In this document: positions 11,191-21,922 of the stretch, piece after piece | Position numbering within the stretch: position 1 is the first letter of the stretch | Layout of the letters: each line of letters begins with the position of its first letter | From: an uncultured Prochlorococcus sp. | GTDB taxonomy: Bacteria; Cyanobacteriota; Cyanobacteriia; PCC-6307; Cyanobiaceae | DNA: 40,458 nt | Direction: 5' to 3' | NCBI GenBank assembly: GCA_902626435.1 | Contig: CACOFO010000007.1 | Coordinates: 1 to 40,458 of the forward strand | The notes under the pieces: model-generated | The model's input: only the letters and a program-made list of their open reading frames with translations | Told to the model about the DNA's origin: nothing | Databases searched by the model: none | Made by a program: the position numbers and the translations under genes

Positions 11191-12192
11191 ATGAAATCAA
11201 TTTTAGAACAATTGTCTTCAATGACTGTAGTTGTTGCTGACACAGGAGATTTAGATTCGATAAAAAAATTTCAACCAAGAGACGCTACTACTAATCCATC
11301 ACTAATATTAGCTGCAGCTAAGAATCCTGATTATGTGAAAATAATTGATAAAGCCTTAGAAAGTTCAGCAAATAATTTGCCAAAGGGATTCTCTGAAATT
11401 GAATTAATTAAAGAAACTGTTGATCAAGTGTCAATATTTTTTGGAAAAGAAATACTTAAAATTATTACAGGGCGCGTATCTACAGAGGTTGATGCAAGAC
11501 TGAGCTTTGATACTGAAGCTACTGTAAAAAAAGCAAGAAAATTAGTTAATCTCTATAAAAATTTTGGAATTAAAAAGGAAAGGATATTAATTAAGATTGC
11601 TGCTACTTGGGAAGGAATTAAAGCAGCTGAAATTTTAGAAAAAGAGGGTATTAAATGCAACTTAACTTTACTTTTTAACTTCTGCCAAGCGGTAACTTGT
11701 GCAAATGCAAAGATCACCTTAATCTCCCCGTTCGTTGGACGTATATTGGATTGGCATAAAGCAAAAACTGGTAAGACTAGTTTTATAGGTGCTGAAGATC
11801 CTGGTGTTATTTCGGTTACACAAATTTATAAGTATTTTAAAGAAAAAGGATTCAAGACAGAAGTAATGGGAGCTAGTTTTAGAAATCTTGATGAAATAAA
11901 AGAATTAGCAGGTTGCGATCTTTTAACAATTGCACCAAAATTTCTTGAGGAACTGAAAAAAGAAAAAGGAGAGTTAATTAGAAAATTAGATGTAAGTAAC
12001 CAAATAAATAATTCTATTGACTACAGATTTGAAGAAAAAGATTTCAGATTAAGTATGTTAGAGGATCAAATGGCTAGTGAGAAGCTTAGTGAAGGCATAA
12101 CTGGCTTCAGTAAGGCTATAGAAGAATTGGAAGAGCTGCTACTTCAGAGATATTCAGAAATTAAAAATCATAAATTAATTTCCGCAAACTGA
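11191..12192 (+). CDS. tal: Transaldolase
   Basis: [60 protein letters not shown]. Confidence 0.96.
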   Translation: MKSILEQLSSMTVVVADTGDLDSIKKFQPRDATTNPSLILAAAKNPDYVKIIDKALESSANNLPKGFSEIELIKETVDQVSIFFGKEILKIITGRVSTEVDARLSFDTEATVKKARKLVNLYKNFGIKKERILIKIAATWEGIKAAEILEKEGIKCNLTLLFNFCQAVTCANAKITLISPFVGRILDWHKAKTGKTSFIGAEDPGVISVTQIYKYFKEKGFKTEVMGASFRNLDEIKELAGCDLLTIAPKFLEELKKEKGELIRKLDVSNQINNSIDYRFEEKDFRLSMLEDQMASEKLSEGITGFSKAIEELEELLLQRYSEIKNHKLISAN

Positions 12193-12217
12193 ATTTAAGT
12201 TTGAATTAAAAAAAGAA

Positions 12218-13351
12218 TTAAGACCCACTTTTTGTTAAAAGCCTTCTGATAACCCTTTTTGCAATATCTTCATAACTCATTTCTCCTGATAATATTTGAG
12301 CAATACGTTTAGGTGCTGTTTTTCTTTTGACACCTAATTGGTATCCAGTTCTGGGAAATCTATAAAACACCTGTGCTATTCTCCTCCCCCAAACCATTGA
12401 TTTCCCCCAAATGTTGTTAATTTTTTTCGTATAAGGATTTAAATTATCTACTTTCCCTGTTAGGCACTGATCTATGTATTCTGCAGCATAAAAACTGCTA
12501 ATTAAAGATGGTCTAATCCCTTCAGCTAAAAATGGATCACATAGAGATGCTGCATCTCCCACCGCTAAAACTTTGTCACCATTTATTGGATGGAAGCCAT
12601 TCCATATTCTCAGCTTCTTATTAATTGTTTTATGAGGAAAATCATCAAAACCGAAACTTCTGATCACTTGTTTATTTATAGCCTGATTTTCTAAGAGACC
12701 ATTATTTATGAAAGTACCTAAACCAATATTTAAGCTTTCTCTTAGGGGGAATGCCCATGCAAACCCATATTTTATAAATCCAAACTCAAATCTAACTGCA
12801 TCTCTTGGAATTTCACCTAAGCCTTTTAGTCTTAATGAGATTGTGTTCGCAAATTTTGGTTTTCTTGGCCCTAAATTGAAATATCCTGCCCATTTAGACT
12901 GGGACCCGTCAGCTATAACAAGAAATTCTGATGTATATTTACATTTATTGTCACAATTAATTTCCCATTTATTATTTTTTTTTATGATTTTTTCTATCAA
13001 TAATGGTCTTATTATTTGAACTCCATTACCCATAGACTCATCAAGTAATAATTGATCCAGTTTCTCTCTTTTAATAATCCAAAATGGGGATTCACCGGTA
13101 AGATCAGCAATTACATTATCTGCAGCTTTCCATCTGAATTCAACATTCTTAATCTTTGATTCTATGGAATCTGTTATGTCTATAGGGAGAAACTTTTGCA
13201 TTGAAGATGCCATCCCCCCAGCACATGGTTTGTAATCTTGGAATTTCTCTTTTTCAATAATTAGAACTGAATATCCTTTTTTTGATAGGTTAAGAGCGGT
13301 GGAAGATCCTGATAAACCTCCGCCAATTATTACGACGTCAAATCCTTTCAA
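12218..13351 (-). CDS. FAD-dependent oxidoreductase, geranylgeranyl-reductase family (TTG start)
   Basis: [61 protein letters not shown]. Overlaps the frr stop by 4 nt. Confidence 0.85.
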   Translation of the reverse strand: MKGFDVVIIGGGLSGSSTALNLSKKGYSVLIIEKEKFQDYKPCAGGMASSMQKFLPIDITDSIESKIKNVEFRWKAADNVIADLTGESPFWIIKREKLDQLLLDESMGNGVQIIRPLLIEKIIKKNNKWEINCDNKCKYTSEFLVIADGSQSKWAGYFNLGPRKPKFANTISLRLKGLGEIPRDAVRFEFGFIKYGFAWAFPLRESLNIGLGTFINNGLLENQAINKQVIRSFGFDDFPHKTINKKLRIWNGFHPINGDKVLAVGDAASLCDPFLAEGIRPSLISSFYAAEYIDQCLTGKVDNLNPYTKKINNIWGKSMVWGRRIAQVFYRFPRTGYQLGVKRKTAPKRIAQILSGEMSYEDIAKRVIRRLLTKSGS

Positions 13352-13896
13352 ACTTTTAGAATTTCCTTCTCTTTTTCAGACAATTTAGTTTCTATTAAAG
13401 CAATAAATTTATCAGTAATTTTTTGAATTTCAGATTGATTATCTCTCGATTCGTCGATAGAAATAAGGCCATCTTTTTCGTCTTTTTTTTCCTTATCAAC
13501 AGCATCTCTTCTAATATTCCTCAATGCTACTTTTCCTTCTTCTGCATATTTGGAGGCTAATTTACAAAATTCCTTTCTTCTTTCCTCTGTTAGGGGAGGA
13601 ACATTTATTCTTATTACTTTCCCATCATTATTTGGTGTAATGCCTAAATCGCTCATAGAAATAGATTTTTCTATCGCTTGTAAGCATGAAATATCGAAAG
13701 GTTGTATTGAAATCGTCTGTGAATCAACAGTACTTATTGAAGCAAGTGATTTGATTGGAGTTTCTGCACCGTAATACTCAACACTTATTCTGTCTAAAAT
13801 TGAAGCATTAGCTCTACCAGTTCTTATAGTATTAAAGTTTCTTTGAGTTGCTTCAATACTTTTATTCATATTTTCTTGAATTTCTTGTTCTTTCAT
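13348..13896 (-). CDS. frr: Ribosome recycling factor
   Basis: [23 protein letters not shown]..., [23 protein letters not shown]. Confidence 0.97.
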   Translation of the reverse strand: MKEQEIQENMNKSIEATQRNFNTIRTGRANASILDRISVEYYGAETPIKSLASISTVDSQTISIQPFDISCLQAIEKSISMSDLGITPNNDGKVIRINVPPLTEERRKEFCKLASKYAEEGKVALRNIRRDAVDKEKKDEKDGLISIDESRDNQSEIQKITDKFIALIETKLSEKEKEILKV

Positions 13897-13917
13897 AATA
13901 AAAAGATTAAATAAGCT

Positions 13918-14622
13918 TTAATTAATTAATGAACCTATAGGTTCCCCAGCAACAGCTTTAGAGATGTTCCCTTTTTTGAATATATCAAATACCATAATAG
14001 GGATATTATTGTCTTTGCAAAGGGCGATTGCTGTACTGTCCATTACTGCGATTTCATCACTAAGAACTTGTTGATAGCTAAGAGTAGAATATTTTTTCGC
14101 ATCATTAAATTTATTTGGATCACAATTATATACTCCATCAACTTTGGTGGCTTTCATGACAACTTCAGCATTTATCTCTGCCGCTCTAAGAGCTGCTGTT
14201 GTGTCAGTTGTAAAAAATGGGTTTCCGCATCCACCTCCGAAAACTACAACTCTACCTTTTTCTAAGTGTCTCATAGCTCTTCTTCTAATGTAAGGTTCTG
14301 CAATTTCTTGCATTTCTATTGCAGTTTGAACTCTAGTTTCTACTCCTACTCTTTCCAGGCCATCTTGAAGTGAAATTGCATTCATTACTGTTGCCAGCAT
14401 TCCCACATAATCAGCCGTCGCTCTATCCATACCATCAGCAGACCCTTTGAGCCCTCTAAAAATATTCCCACCTCCAACAACTATTGCAAGTTGTACATTA
14501 TTTTCGACTACTTTTGAAACGTCTTCTGCAATTGACTGAACAATAGCAGGATCGATCCCATAAGGTTTTTCACCCATTAGTGCTTCGCCACTAAGTTTTA
14601 AGAGAACTCTTTTGTAAGTCAT
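13918..14622 (-). CDS. pyrH: Uridylate kinase
   Basis: [54 protein letters not shown]. Confidence 0.97.
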   Translation of the reverse strand: MTYKRVLLKLSGEALMGEKPYGIDPAIVQSIAEDVSKVVENNVQLAIVVGGGNIFRGLKGSADGMDRATADYVGMLATVMNAISLQDGLERVGVETRVQTAIEMQEIAEPYIRRRAMRHLEKGRVVVFGGGCGNPFFTTDTTAALRAAEINAEVVMKATKVDGVYNCDPNKFNDAKKYSTLSYQQVLSDEIAVMDSTAIALCKDNNIPIMVFDIFKKGNISKAVAGEPIGSLIN

Positions 14623-14748
14623 TCAATAATCGTACTTTTAAGACCTTAGCAAGTAAATGTACCGAATTTATTTTTTTTTCAGATATTGCTTGCGTCTTTA
14701 AACATTTCTAAACTTGCTTAAAGAGTATTAAATTAAAACTTGTTTTAA

Positions 14749-15441
14749 TTAGAACTCAACGCACTTTTGTGCTTTTATTCCTTGTTCTTTGAAAGGATGT
14801 CTTATGAGCTTCATTTCTGTAACTAAATCAGCATGATTGATCATTGAATCAGATGCTCCTCTTCCAGTTAAAACGATATGATTTTTTCTATTATTTAAAC
14901 TTTTTAAAAAGGCAATTATTTCCTCTGAAGCGAGATAGCCAAGTTTGGTAGCTACATTAATCTCATCAAGAATTATAAGTTTATAAGATTTATTTTTAAT
15001 ATATTCTTTGGCCAGTTCCCATGCTTCCTTAACTAATTTTTCATCCCTAATTCTATCTTGCGTCTCCCATGTAAATCCTTCTCCTAATGAATGCCAAGAT
15101 ATATTTGAAGACAAATTTTTAAGTGCTTTTTCTTCTCCAGTGGTCCAGCCCCCTTTAATAAACTGAATTATTGCCACTTTATGACCGTGCCCTATTGTCC
15201 TTAAGGCCATTCCTAAAGCTGCAGTTGTTTTGCCTTTACCATTTCCAGTAAAAACTATCAATAATCCTTTTTGGGTTTTTCTAATTTTTAGTCTTTCAGC
15301 TTGAATATTTTTTCTTTGTTGCATCCTTTTTTTATATGAGCTCTCATTAGTCTCTGGCGATAGTTTGCCTCCCATACCAAGCTCTTTAGCTTGAATGTCA
15401 AGATTAAATATTTTCTTAGTGGGGAAAGGTTCTTCTTGCAT
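14749..15441 (-). CDS. cobO: Cob(I)alamin adenosyltransferase
   Basis: GLLIVFTGNGKGKTTAALGMALRTIGHG, KLIILDEINVATKLGY, HIVLTGRGA. Confidence 0.94.
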   Translation of the reverse strand: MQEEPFPTKKIFNLDIQAKELGMGGKLSPETNESSYKKRMQQRKNIQAERLKIRKTQKGLLIVFTGNGKGKTTAALGMALRTIGHGHKVAIIQFIKGGWTTGEEKALKNLSSNISWHSLGEGFTWETQDRIRDEKLVKEAWELAKEYIKNKSYKLIILDEINVATKLGYLASEEIIAFLKSLNNRKNHIVLTGRGASDSMINHADLVTEMKLIRHPFKEQGIKAQKCVEF

Positions 15442-15474
15442 AAAAATCTAATTTTATTAAGTGATTATAAATCT

Positions 15475-16644
15475 TTAAATACTTTTAGATCTCTTGGCTT
15501 TTAAAAGTGCATTATTAACTGCCTGTTGTTGATCTCTTTTGGTAATCCAGTGGTGATAAGTTTGAGTATGTAGACTAACCGAATGTCCCATCATTCTTGC
15601 AGCTACAGTGTCAGGTAAATCATAAAAGATTGTTCTTACTGCCCAAGCATGCCTGAGATCATACGGTTTTATTTGTAAACAGTAACGCTTAAACTGGTCT
15701 GTAATTTTTTTTCCAATTTTCTGTAAGGTTGTAATCTTAAGATCATTTTTAATATTTGGGAGTAGTTCTGGATTTTTACCCAGTTTTGTTAATTCAAACT
15801 TTTCTACCCACTCAGGATGAAATGGCCAAACTTGATGTTCCCCTGTTTTAGTAGTAGGTAAAACTCTAATAATTTTGTCTCCAAAACTTGTTAAAGAACT
15901 TAAATCACAAAAAAACACTTCGTGATTTCTCAATCCGTACGTGGCCATTAAACCAAAAACAAATTTCCAAGATTTATTTGGTATCTTCGCCCAAATGTTC
16001 TCTATTACCTCGTCTGTTGGGAGATCCCTAAATCCTGCTTTATTTAAACCATATCCTTTAGAGTTTAGTTTCCAATCTTCTGGAAGTTTAATTTCCAAAA
16101 ACTTAGCTAAAACACTTAGAGAAGTCGCGCATTGTTTCCTGCTTCTGCTTCCTTCCTTATAACTTTCAAGTGTTTTTTGAAATATTCTTTCTAAATCTGC
16201 ATTGTCACATTCATTATAAACACTAAGGGCTCTTTTCAAATAAGGTTTGTAAGAACTTCTCCAAGTAGTTTTTCTAGTGCTGCTTAGATATTCACTTTTG
16301 CTTTCTTTAAAAAAAAATTCCTCAAATTGATTTAATCTATTTGGAAATTTAAAGTCATTTTTTATTTCCTTTTTATTAGGGACAATTATCCAATTAATCC
16401 AGTCAAATTGATTTAATTCTAGTTGCAAGTTGATTAATTGTAATTTTTTCTTGGCCTCCTCTAATCCAGAAATATCAGCCTTTAAACCAAGAGATATTCT
16501 TTGAATTTTAAAGTTGTTCTTATCTTCTTTTGAAGGTAGAGAACCTCTAATATTTAATTTTTCTCCCCTTTTTTCAATTCTTAGTTTGCTGCCTTGAGTA
16601 GCAAATTTATCATTGATATTATTGATTTCCTGAATTACGTTCAT
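15475..16644 (-). CDS. Phage-type tyrosine recombinase/integrase
   Basis: 389 aa; catalytic-domain boxes FGLMATYGLRNHEVF (R), TTKTGEHQVWPF (K), PYDLRHAWAVR (YxxR), ARMMGHSVSLHTQTYHHW (GH and Tyr). Confidence 0.88.
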   Translation of the reverse strand: MNVIQEINNINDKFATQGSKLRIEKRGEKLNIRGSLPSKEDKNNFKIQRISLGLKADISGLEEAKKKLQLINLQLELNQFDWINWIIVPNKKEIKNDFKFPNRLNQFEEFFFKESKSEYLSSTRKTTWRSSYKPYLKRALSVYNECDNADLERIFQKTLESYKEGSRSRKQCATSLSVLAKFLEIKLPEDWKLNSKGYGLNKAGFRDLPTDEVIENIWAKIPNKSWKFVFGLMATYGLRNHEVFFCDLSSLTSFGDKIIRVLPTTKTGEHQVWPFHPEWVEKFELTKLGKNPELLPNIKNDLKITTLQKIGKKITDQFKRYCLQIKPYDLRHAWAVRTIFYDLPDTVAARMMGHSVSLHTQTYHHWITKRDQQQAVNNALLKAKRSKSI

Positions 16645-16709
16645 TTAATTATATAATTGTCCTTATAATGACGTTTTTAATGTTTATTTTCAATCGCCAT
16701 AAATTTTAA

Positions 16710-17885
16710 ATGGATAAAGTAGGCGTCTTACTAATGAACTTAGGAGGGCCTGAACGTATTAATGATGTAGGTCCATTCTTATACAATCTTTTTTCTGATC
16801 CAGAGATAATCAGGACCCCTTTTCCTGCTTTCCAAAAGCCTTTGGCTTGGTTAATTAGCACGCTAAGAAGCACTACTTCTCAACAGGCTTATCTTTCTAT
16901 AGGTGGTGGGTCTCCTATAAGAAGGATAACTGAACAACAAGCAAGAGAATTGCAATCTAAATTAAGGAATAAAGGGTTGAATGCTACTACCTATATCGCT
17001 ATGAGATATTGGCATCCTTTTACGGAATCAGCAATAGCTGATATGAAAGCAGATGGTATTGATCAAATTGTTGTACTACCTTTGTATCCACATTTTTCAA
17101 TCAGTACAAGTGGTTCAAGCTTTAGGGAATTAAAAAAATTACGAGATTCTGATAGTGATTTTAAGAAAATACCGATGAGATGTATAAGAAGTTGGTTCAG
17201 TCAATCAGGTTACTTAAAGTCAATGGTTGAACTAATTTCCGAGCAAATTTCACTTTGTGAATCACCTTCTAAGGCTCATATATTTTTTACTGCTCATGGA
17301 GTTCCTAAGAGTTACGTAGAGGAAGCTGGAGACCCATATAAACAACAAATTGAGGATTGTTCTTTATTAATAATAAATGAGTTGGAAAAATATTTAGGTC
17401 ACAGCAACTCTTATACACTTTCTTATCAAAGTAGAGTTGGCCCAGTTGAATGGTTGAAGCCTTACACAGAAGAAGTGTTAGAAGATCTTGGGAGGTCAAA
17501 AGTTAATGATCTGATTGTTGTCCCCATAAGTTTTGTTGGGGAGCACATTGAAACATTGCAAGAAATTGACATTGAATATAAAGATATTGCTGAAAAAGCG
17601 GGCATTGTAAACTTTCGTAGGGTTAAGGCTTTAAATACTCATCCTACTTTTATAGAGGGTCTTAGTGATCTAGTAGTTTCTTGTTTGGAAGGGCCTCTAG
17701 TTAATATTGAAGAGGCTTCGCAGTTGCCTGAAAAAGTTAAACTTTATCCTCAAGAGAAATGGCAATGGGGTTGGAATAATAGTTCTGAGGTTTGGAACGG
17801 AAGGGTTGCCATGATAGTTTTCCTCATACTTTTTATAGAACTTATTTCGGGTTCAGGTCCATTACATAGGCTAGGAATTTTATAA
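16710..17885 (+). CDS. hemH: Ferrochelatase with C-terminal CAB/HLIP-like transmembrane helix
   Basis: [52 protein letters not shown]-terminal [20 protein letters not shown]. Confidence 0.96.
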   Translation: MDKVGVLLMNLGGPERINDVGPFLYNLFSDPEIIRTPFPAFQKPLAWLISTLRSTTSQQAYLSIGGGSPIRRITEQQARELQSKLRNKGLNATTYIAMRYWHPFTESAIADMKADGIDQIVVLPLYPHFSISTSGSSFRELKKLRDSDSDFKKIPMRCIRSWFSQSGYLKSMVELISEQISLCESPSKAHIFFTAHGVPKSYVEEAGDPYKQQIEDCSLLIINELEKYLGHSNSYTLSYQSRVGPVEWLKPYTEEVLEDLGRSKVNDLIVVPISFVGEHIETLQEIDIEYKDIAEKAGIVNFRRVKALNTHPTFIEGLSDLVVSCLEGPLVNIEEASQLPEKVKLYPQEKWQWGWNNSSEVWNGRVAMIVFLILFIELISGSGPLHRLGIL

Positions 17886-17897
17886 AAATCAATTTAT

Positions 17898-17915
17898 AAT
17901 TTTTCTTGAAAAATT
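17898..17915 (+). terminator. Possible hemH terminator (inverted repeat AATTTTTC-tt-GAAAAATT followed by T-rich DNA)
   Basis: Perfect 8-bp inverted repeat 13 nt after the hemH stop; AU-rich stem, so weak. Confidence 0.3.
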
Positions 17916-18022
17916 TTTAATTTATTGAAAGATTTTTGAATAAGTTTCTGACATTACATTTCTAAATGAGGCAAAAGTTTTTGATTAAGTTTAATATTTA
18001 TAGTAATTATTGAATTTCTTTA

Positions 18023-19786
18023 GTGACTCTTACTTCGAGATCCTTTTCAAAGGGTAGTTCAAAAAATGAAAATCCAGTTTGGATAACTGGTGCAGATGCA
18101 CTTATGGATTCTTTAAAAATTCATGGGGTAAAAGTTATATTTGGATATCCTGGAGGAGCCATACTACCAATATATGATGCAGTTCATAAAGCAGAACAGG
18201 ATGGTTGGTTAAAGCACTATATGGTGAGACATGAACAAGGAGGTTCTCATGCGGCTGATGGATATGCAAGATCTACAGGTGAAGTAGGAGTATGTTTTGG
18301 GACCTCAGGTCCAGGTGCAACAAATTTGGTTACTGGAATTGCAACTGCTCAAATGGATTCAGTCCCTCTTGTAGTCGTTACAGGTCAAGTTCCAAGACCT
18401 GCCATTGGGACTGATGCTTTCCAAGAAACTGATATTTTTGGTATAACTCTTCCAATTGTCAAACACTCATGGGTAATAAGAGATCCTTCAGATATCGCAA
18501 GGGTAGTTTCAGAAGCTTTTTTTATTGCCTCTTCTGGTAGACCTGGCCCTGTTTTGATTGATATCCCCAAGGATGTGGGTCAAGAATTCTTTAATTACCA
18601 AAGAGTTTTACCCGGTGAGATTATTCCTAATGGATTTAAAAGAAATGGAGATATAAATGATTGTGATATCAAAAAAGCGATTAAATTGATAGAAGAGTCT
18701 GAAAGACCTCTTCTTTATGTAGGTGGTGGGGCAATATCTTCAGGAGCTCATGATGAAATAAGAACATTGGCCAATAATTATCAAATACCAGTAACTACTA
18801 CCTTAATGGGGAAGGGCGCTTTTGATGAAAAAGATAACTTATCAGTTGGTATGTTAGGGATGCATGGAACTGCTTACGCAAACTTTGCCGTTACAGAATG
18901 TGATCTTTTAGTAGCTATTGGAGCTAGATTTGATGATAGGGTGACAGGAAAATTAGATACTTTTGCTCCTAATGCAAAGGTCATTCATATAGATATTGAT
19001 CCAGCAGAGGTTAACAAAAATAGACGTGTAGATGTTGCAATTATCTCTGACGTTTCAAAAGCTGTTCGCAAAATTAATGAAAAATCTCTCAACAGTAAAT
19101 TTGCTTTTAAGACGAAGAACTGGTTAGAAAAAATAGATTTTTGGAGAAATAAACACCCTTTGTATGAACCACCTGAAAAAGGAGAAATTTATCCTCAGGA
19201 AGTTCTTTTAAAAGTAAGGGAACTTTTACCTGAAGCTTATGTAACTACAGACGTTGGACAACATCAGATGTGGGCTGCCCAATATCTTAGGAATTCTCCA
19301 AGAAAATGGATTAGTAGTGCAGGATTAGGAACTATGGGTTTTGGATTGCCAGCAGCTATTGGAGTGAAGGCAGCCTTACCTAATTCAGATGTTATTTGTA
19401 TTGCGGGAGATGCGAGTGTCTTGATGAATATTCAAGAATTAGGAACCTTATCTCAATATGGCTTTAAAGTGAAATTGATTATTATAAATAATCGCTGGCA
19501 AGGGATGGTAAGACAATGGCAGGAAAGTTTCTACAATGAAAGATATTCCTCATCTGATATGAGTTGCGGTGAACCTGATTTTGTAAAACTTGCTGAGTCT
19601 TTTGGAGTTAAAGGATACTTAATTTCTAATAGAAAACAATTACAAAATGAATTTAAAGATGCTCTTGATCATGACGGCCCTGCCTTGATTAATATCCTTG
19701 TCAGAAGAAGTGAAAATTGTTATCCAATGGTCCCTCCCGGTAAAAGTAATGCTCAAATGGTTGGATATGTTAATTGTGAAGACTAA
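18023..19786 (+). CDS. ilvB: Acetolactate synthase large subunit (GTG start)
   Basis: [86 protein letters not shown]. Confidence 0.96.
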   Translation: MTLTSRSFSKGSSKNENPVWITGADALMDSLKIHGVKVIFGYPGGAILPIYDAVHKAEQDGWLKHYMVRHEQGGSHAADGYARSTGEVGVCFGTSGPGATNLVTGIATAQMDSVPLVVVTGQVPRPAIGTDAFQETDIFGITLPIVKHSWVIRDPSDIARVVSEAFFIASSGRPGPVLIDIPKDVGQEFFNYQRVLPGEIIPNGFKRNGDINDCDIKKAIKLIEESERPLLYVGGGAISSGAHDEIRTLANNYQIPVTTTLMGKGAFDEKDNLSVGMLGMHGTAYANFAVTECDLLVAIGARFDDRVTGKLDTFAPNAKVIHIDIDPAEVNKNRRVDVAIISDVSKAVRKINEKSLNSKFAFKTKNWLEKIDFWRNKHPLYEPPEKGEIYPQEVLLKVRELLPEAYVTTDVGQHQMWAAQYLRNSPRKWISSAGLGTMGFGLPAAIGVKAALPNSDVICIAGDASVLMNIQELGTLSQYGFKVKLIIINNRWQGMVRQWQESFYNERYSSSDMSCGEPDFVKLAESFGVKGYLISNRKQLQNEFKDALDHDGPALINILVRRSENCYPMVPPGKSNAQMVGYVNCED

Positions 19787-19854
19787 TTTTTTTTTAAATT
19801 CCTCATTTTAAAAAATTAACTTTAAGATAATTTAAAAACTTAGCTGATTCTGAA

Positions 19855-20205
19855 TTGAAAAAATTATCAAAATTTATAATTATAGTCTGCTTGATTGTTC
19901 TAAATCCTGTAATAGTTAAATCAGCTGAAATCCTTCAAATTAAAAGTTCAAATACTATTTTGGTCGGTGATCAAAATAGGAATTTAACTATTGGATTATT
20001 TTGTGTAGACGTAAATGAAAATGATGAGCTCGAAGCAACTAATTTACTTAAGAGTGAATTTCCAAGGGGAAGCAAAGTGAAAATAAAACCTTTTGGTTTC
20101 AAAGAGAATGTTTTGTTAGCAAAAGTTTTTAACATTAAAGGTACTAAGGAAATGAGAGAATTATTAGTCGCTAAAGACTTAACTAGTGAAATTTGTCCTA
20201 GTTAA
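19855..20205 (+). CDS. Exported conserved hypothetical, possibly a degenerate SNase-like OB-fold (TTG start)
   Basis: 116 aa with signal peptide (FIIIVCLIVLNPVIVKSA); mature part has the order of SNase-fold elements without obvious catalytic residues. Confidence 0.55.
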   Translation: MKKLSKFIIIVCLIVLNPVIVKSAEILQIKSSNTILVGDQNRNLTIGLFCVDVNENDELEATNLLKSEFPRGSKVKIKPFGFKENVLLAKVFNIKGTKEMRELLVAKDLTSEICPS

Positions 20206-20211
20206 CTAGCT

Positions 20212-20994
20212 CTATGAGCAAATAAAATTCCATTGCCTCGAGATTGTTTTGCTCCTTCTATAGGAATTAAATTCATTTTTTAATTTATATGTGCACAAAT
20301 TTGAGATGTCTATATTTGTATTAGGGATGTTCTCATTTAAAAGTTGTCTATAAGCGGATCTTTTAAGATCAAGTTGATTTAAGTTTTGCTCTTTGAAGTG
20401 ATTTGAATCACTAAAACAAAGATCTTTTTCAGTTTTAGTCAAATTGATTGTTATGTTTCTGTTTTCGGCCTTTTTATAAAATTCATTGAGTGTCATTTTA
20501 TCAAGTAGATAATGTTCCTTCGAAATCGCTGGTCCTATAGCAACAAGTAAGTCATCTTTAGATGTTCCGAAATCATCGAAAATTTTAACCAGATTTTTTA
20601 TAATTTTTTTTTCTAAACCTTTTCTGCCACAATGCAAGGCTGCTACATTTCTTGTCCTTTTATCTGCAAAAAATATTGGCATGCAATCAGCTGTGTATAC
20701 CCATAAGTTTTGATTGTATTTATTCCCCACAAGACCATCTGCATCTATCTTACTTTCTTGTTGAGAATGTGATCCAAACACTATCACATTACTGTGAATT
20801 TGATTGGAAACACAATTTATATAATTTTTATTAAAGTGATTCCCTAATAATTGCAGAAATTTCTCAGAGCCAGACTTCGTAAAGTAAGCATGTTTGAAAT
20901 TATTTTGACTAAGGATAGGTGATGCATAATACTCAAATTTTTTGTTTTGAATAAAAATTTCAGCTTTTGAGAAATATATTTCTTTGTAAGGAAT
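20212..20994 (-). CDS. YfiH/PgeF (DUF152, laccase-domain) family protein; proposed non-canonical ATT start at 20994
   Basis: Family motifs NLWVYTADCMPIFFAD, AALHCGRKGLEKKI, VAIGPAI. The ORF-track start (GTG 20787) omits in-frame family-like sequence (IPYKEIYF...FEYYASPILSQNNFKHAYFTKSGSEKFLQLLGNHFNKNYINCVSNQIHSN). Confidence 0.75.
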   Translation of the reverse strand: MPYKEIYFSKAEIFIQNKKFEYYASPILSQNNFKHAYFTKSGSEKFLQLLGNHFNKNYINCVSNQIHSNVIVFGSHSQQESKIDADGLVGNKYNQNLWVYTADCMPIFFADKRTRNVAALHCGRKGLEKKIIKNLVKIFDDFGTSKDDLLVAIGPAISKEHYLLDKMTLNEFYKKAENRNITINLTKTEKDLCFSDSNHFKEQNLNQLDLKRSAYRQLLNENIPNTNIDISNLCTYKLKNEFNSYRRSKTISRQWNFICS

Positions 20995-21016
20995 AGTTCC
21001 CGCTCCTAAAATGAAT

Positions 21017-21922
21017 TTATGAAATTAATTCAATATCTCTCAAGATCCAGAATCCTGCAAATTTTTCGATGTATGGCGTTGATTGTATGGAAATAAATTG
21101 ATAACCAAAAGAATTTTTTTTATTCTCTAAAAACTTTGTACTCAAAATGTTTGCATCTTTTTCTGGCAAATCTGTTACCAGCCACTTATCGTTCTCTGAA
21201 GCTTCAAGTATGAGTTGGTTTTTATTGATGACTAATTTAATAGGTTCTAAACAACTAAACCATGCAGAAAGTGCTAAAGATCTATCTTTGCTAAAAAGTC
21301 TTAATCCTGGGACAAAGTAATCATCATCTAAATCTTGCTGAATTGGGAAAATATCTCCAAATTCCATAGGCCAATTTTCTGCTGATTTTAATTCGCCAAT
21401 TGATATTTCAGAGATAGTTAAAGCATCACCCCTCACTGCTTCTGGTAGAGGTTTAGGAGCGTTTTCCATTTTTGAACTAAAAGTAGGAGCTAACACACCC
21501 CTTACATAACCTTTTTCATTCGGATAAATATCTTTTTCAAAGAAATCGATTCTATCGAATAAATCATAAGTTCTCCTACTTACAAGAGCCTCAATATTTA
21601 CGGCCTCTAGTGATTTCTTAATGATCGATTTCATTGACGACCTCCAGAATCGAACTATTGAAGGTTTCGCCCACCCTTGTTTTTTTGCCTCACTTATTGC
21701 TTCATTTAGTGACTTCGTAAGCCATATTGAATTAACTTCATTGGCAGGGCATTTTTTATTCCAAAGAAAAATATCCTCTGTTTTAAAACTTTTTGTAGAG
21801 CAAATAATTAACTCCCACCTTTTTTTTCCATTTGATTCAATAATTGGTCTAGAGTAAAAGTCTAATTCCCAGTCTGAAACTTTTAGTTTGCGACTTGACT
21901 CTATTTTTTTATTGATGTTCAT
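21017..21922 (-). CDS. Tab2/Atab2-like RNA-binding protein (DUF1092 family)
   Basis: WELDFYSRPIIESNGKKRWELIICS, KPSIVRFWRSSMKSIIKKS and the C-terminal GLRLFSKDRSLALSAWFSCLEP pattern of the cyanobacterial/plant Tab2 family. Confidence 0.82.
   Translation of the reverse strand: MNINKKIESSRKLKVSDWELDFYSRPIIESNGKKRWELIICSTKSFKTEDIFLWNKKCPANEVNSIWLTKSLNEAISEAKKQGWAKPSIVRFWRSSMKSIIKKSLEAVNIEALVSRRTYDLFDRIDFFEKDIYPNEKGYVRGVLAPTFSSKMENAPKPLPEAVRGDALTISEISIGELKSAENWPMEFGDIFPIQQDLDDDYFVPGLRLFSKDRSLALSAWFSCLEPIKLVINKNQLILEASENDKWLVTDLPEKDANILSTKFLENKKNSFGYQFISIQSTPYIEKFAGFWILRDIELIS

Noticed and set aside
12708-13019. 103-aa + strand ORF inside the FAD reductase
   Set aside because: Antisense shadow ORF.
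13550-14265. + strand ORFs inside frr and pyrH (13550-13774, 14068-14265)
   Set aside because: Antisense shadow ORFs over strongly conserved genes.
15941-16162. + strand 73-aa ORF inside the integrase
   Set aside because: Antisense shadow ORF.
16710-17885. Ferrochelatase with C-terminal chlorophyll-binding helix as a novelty
   Set aside because: This fusion is well established in cyanobacteria.
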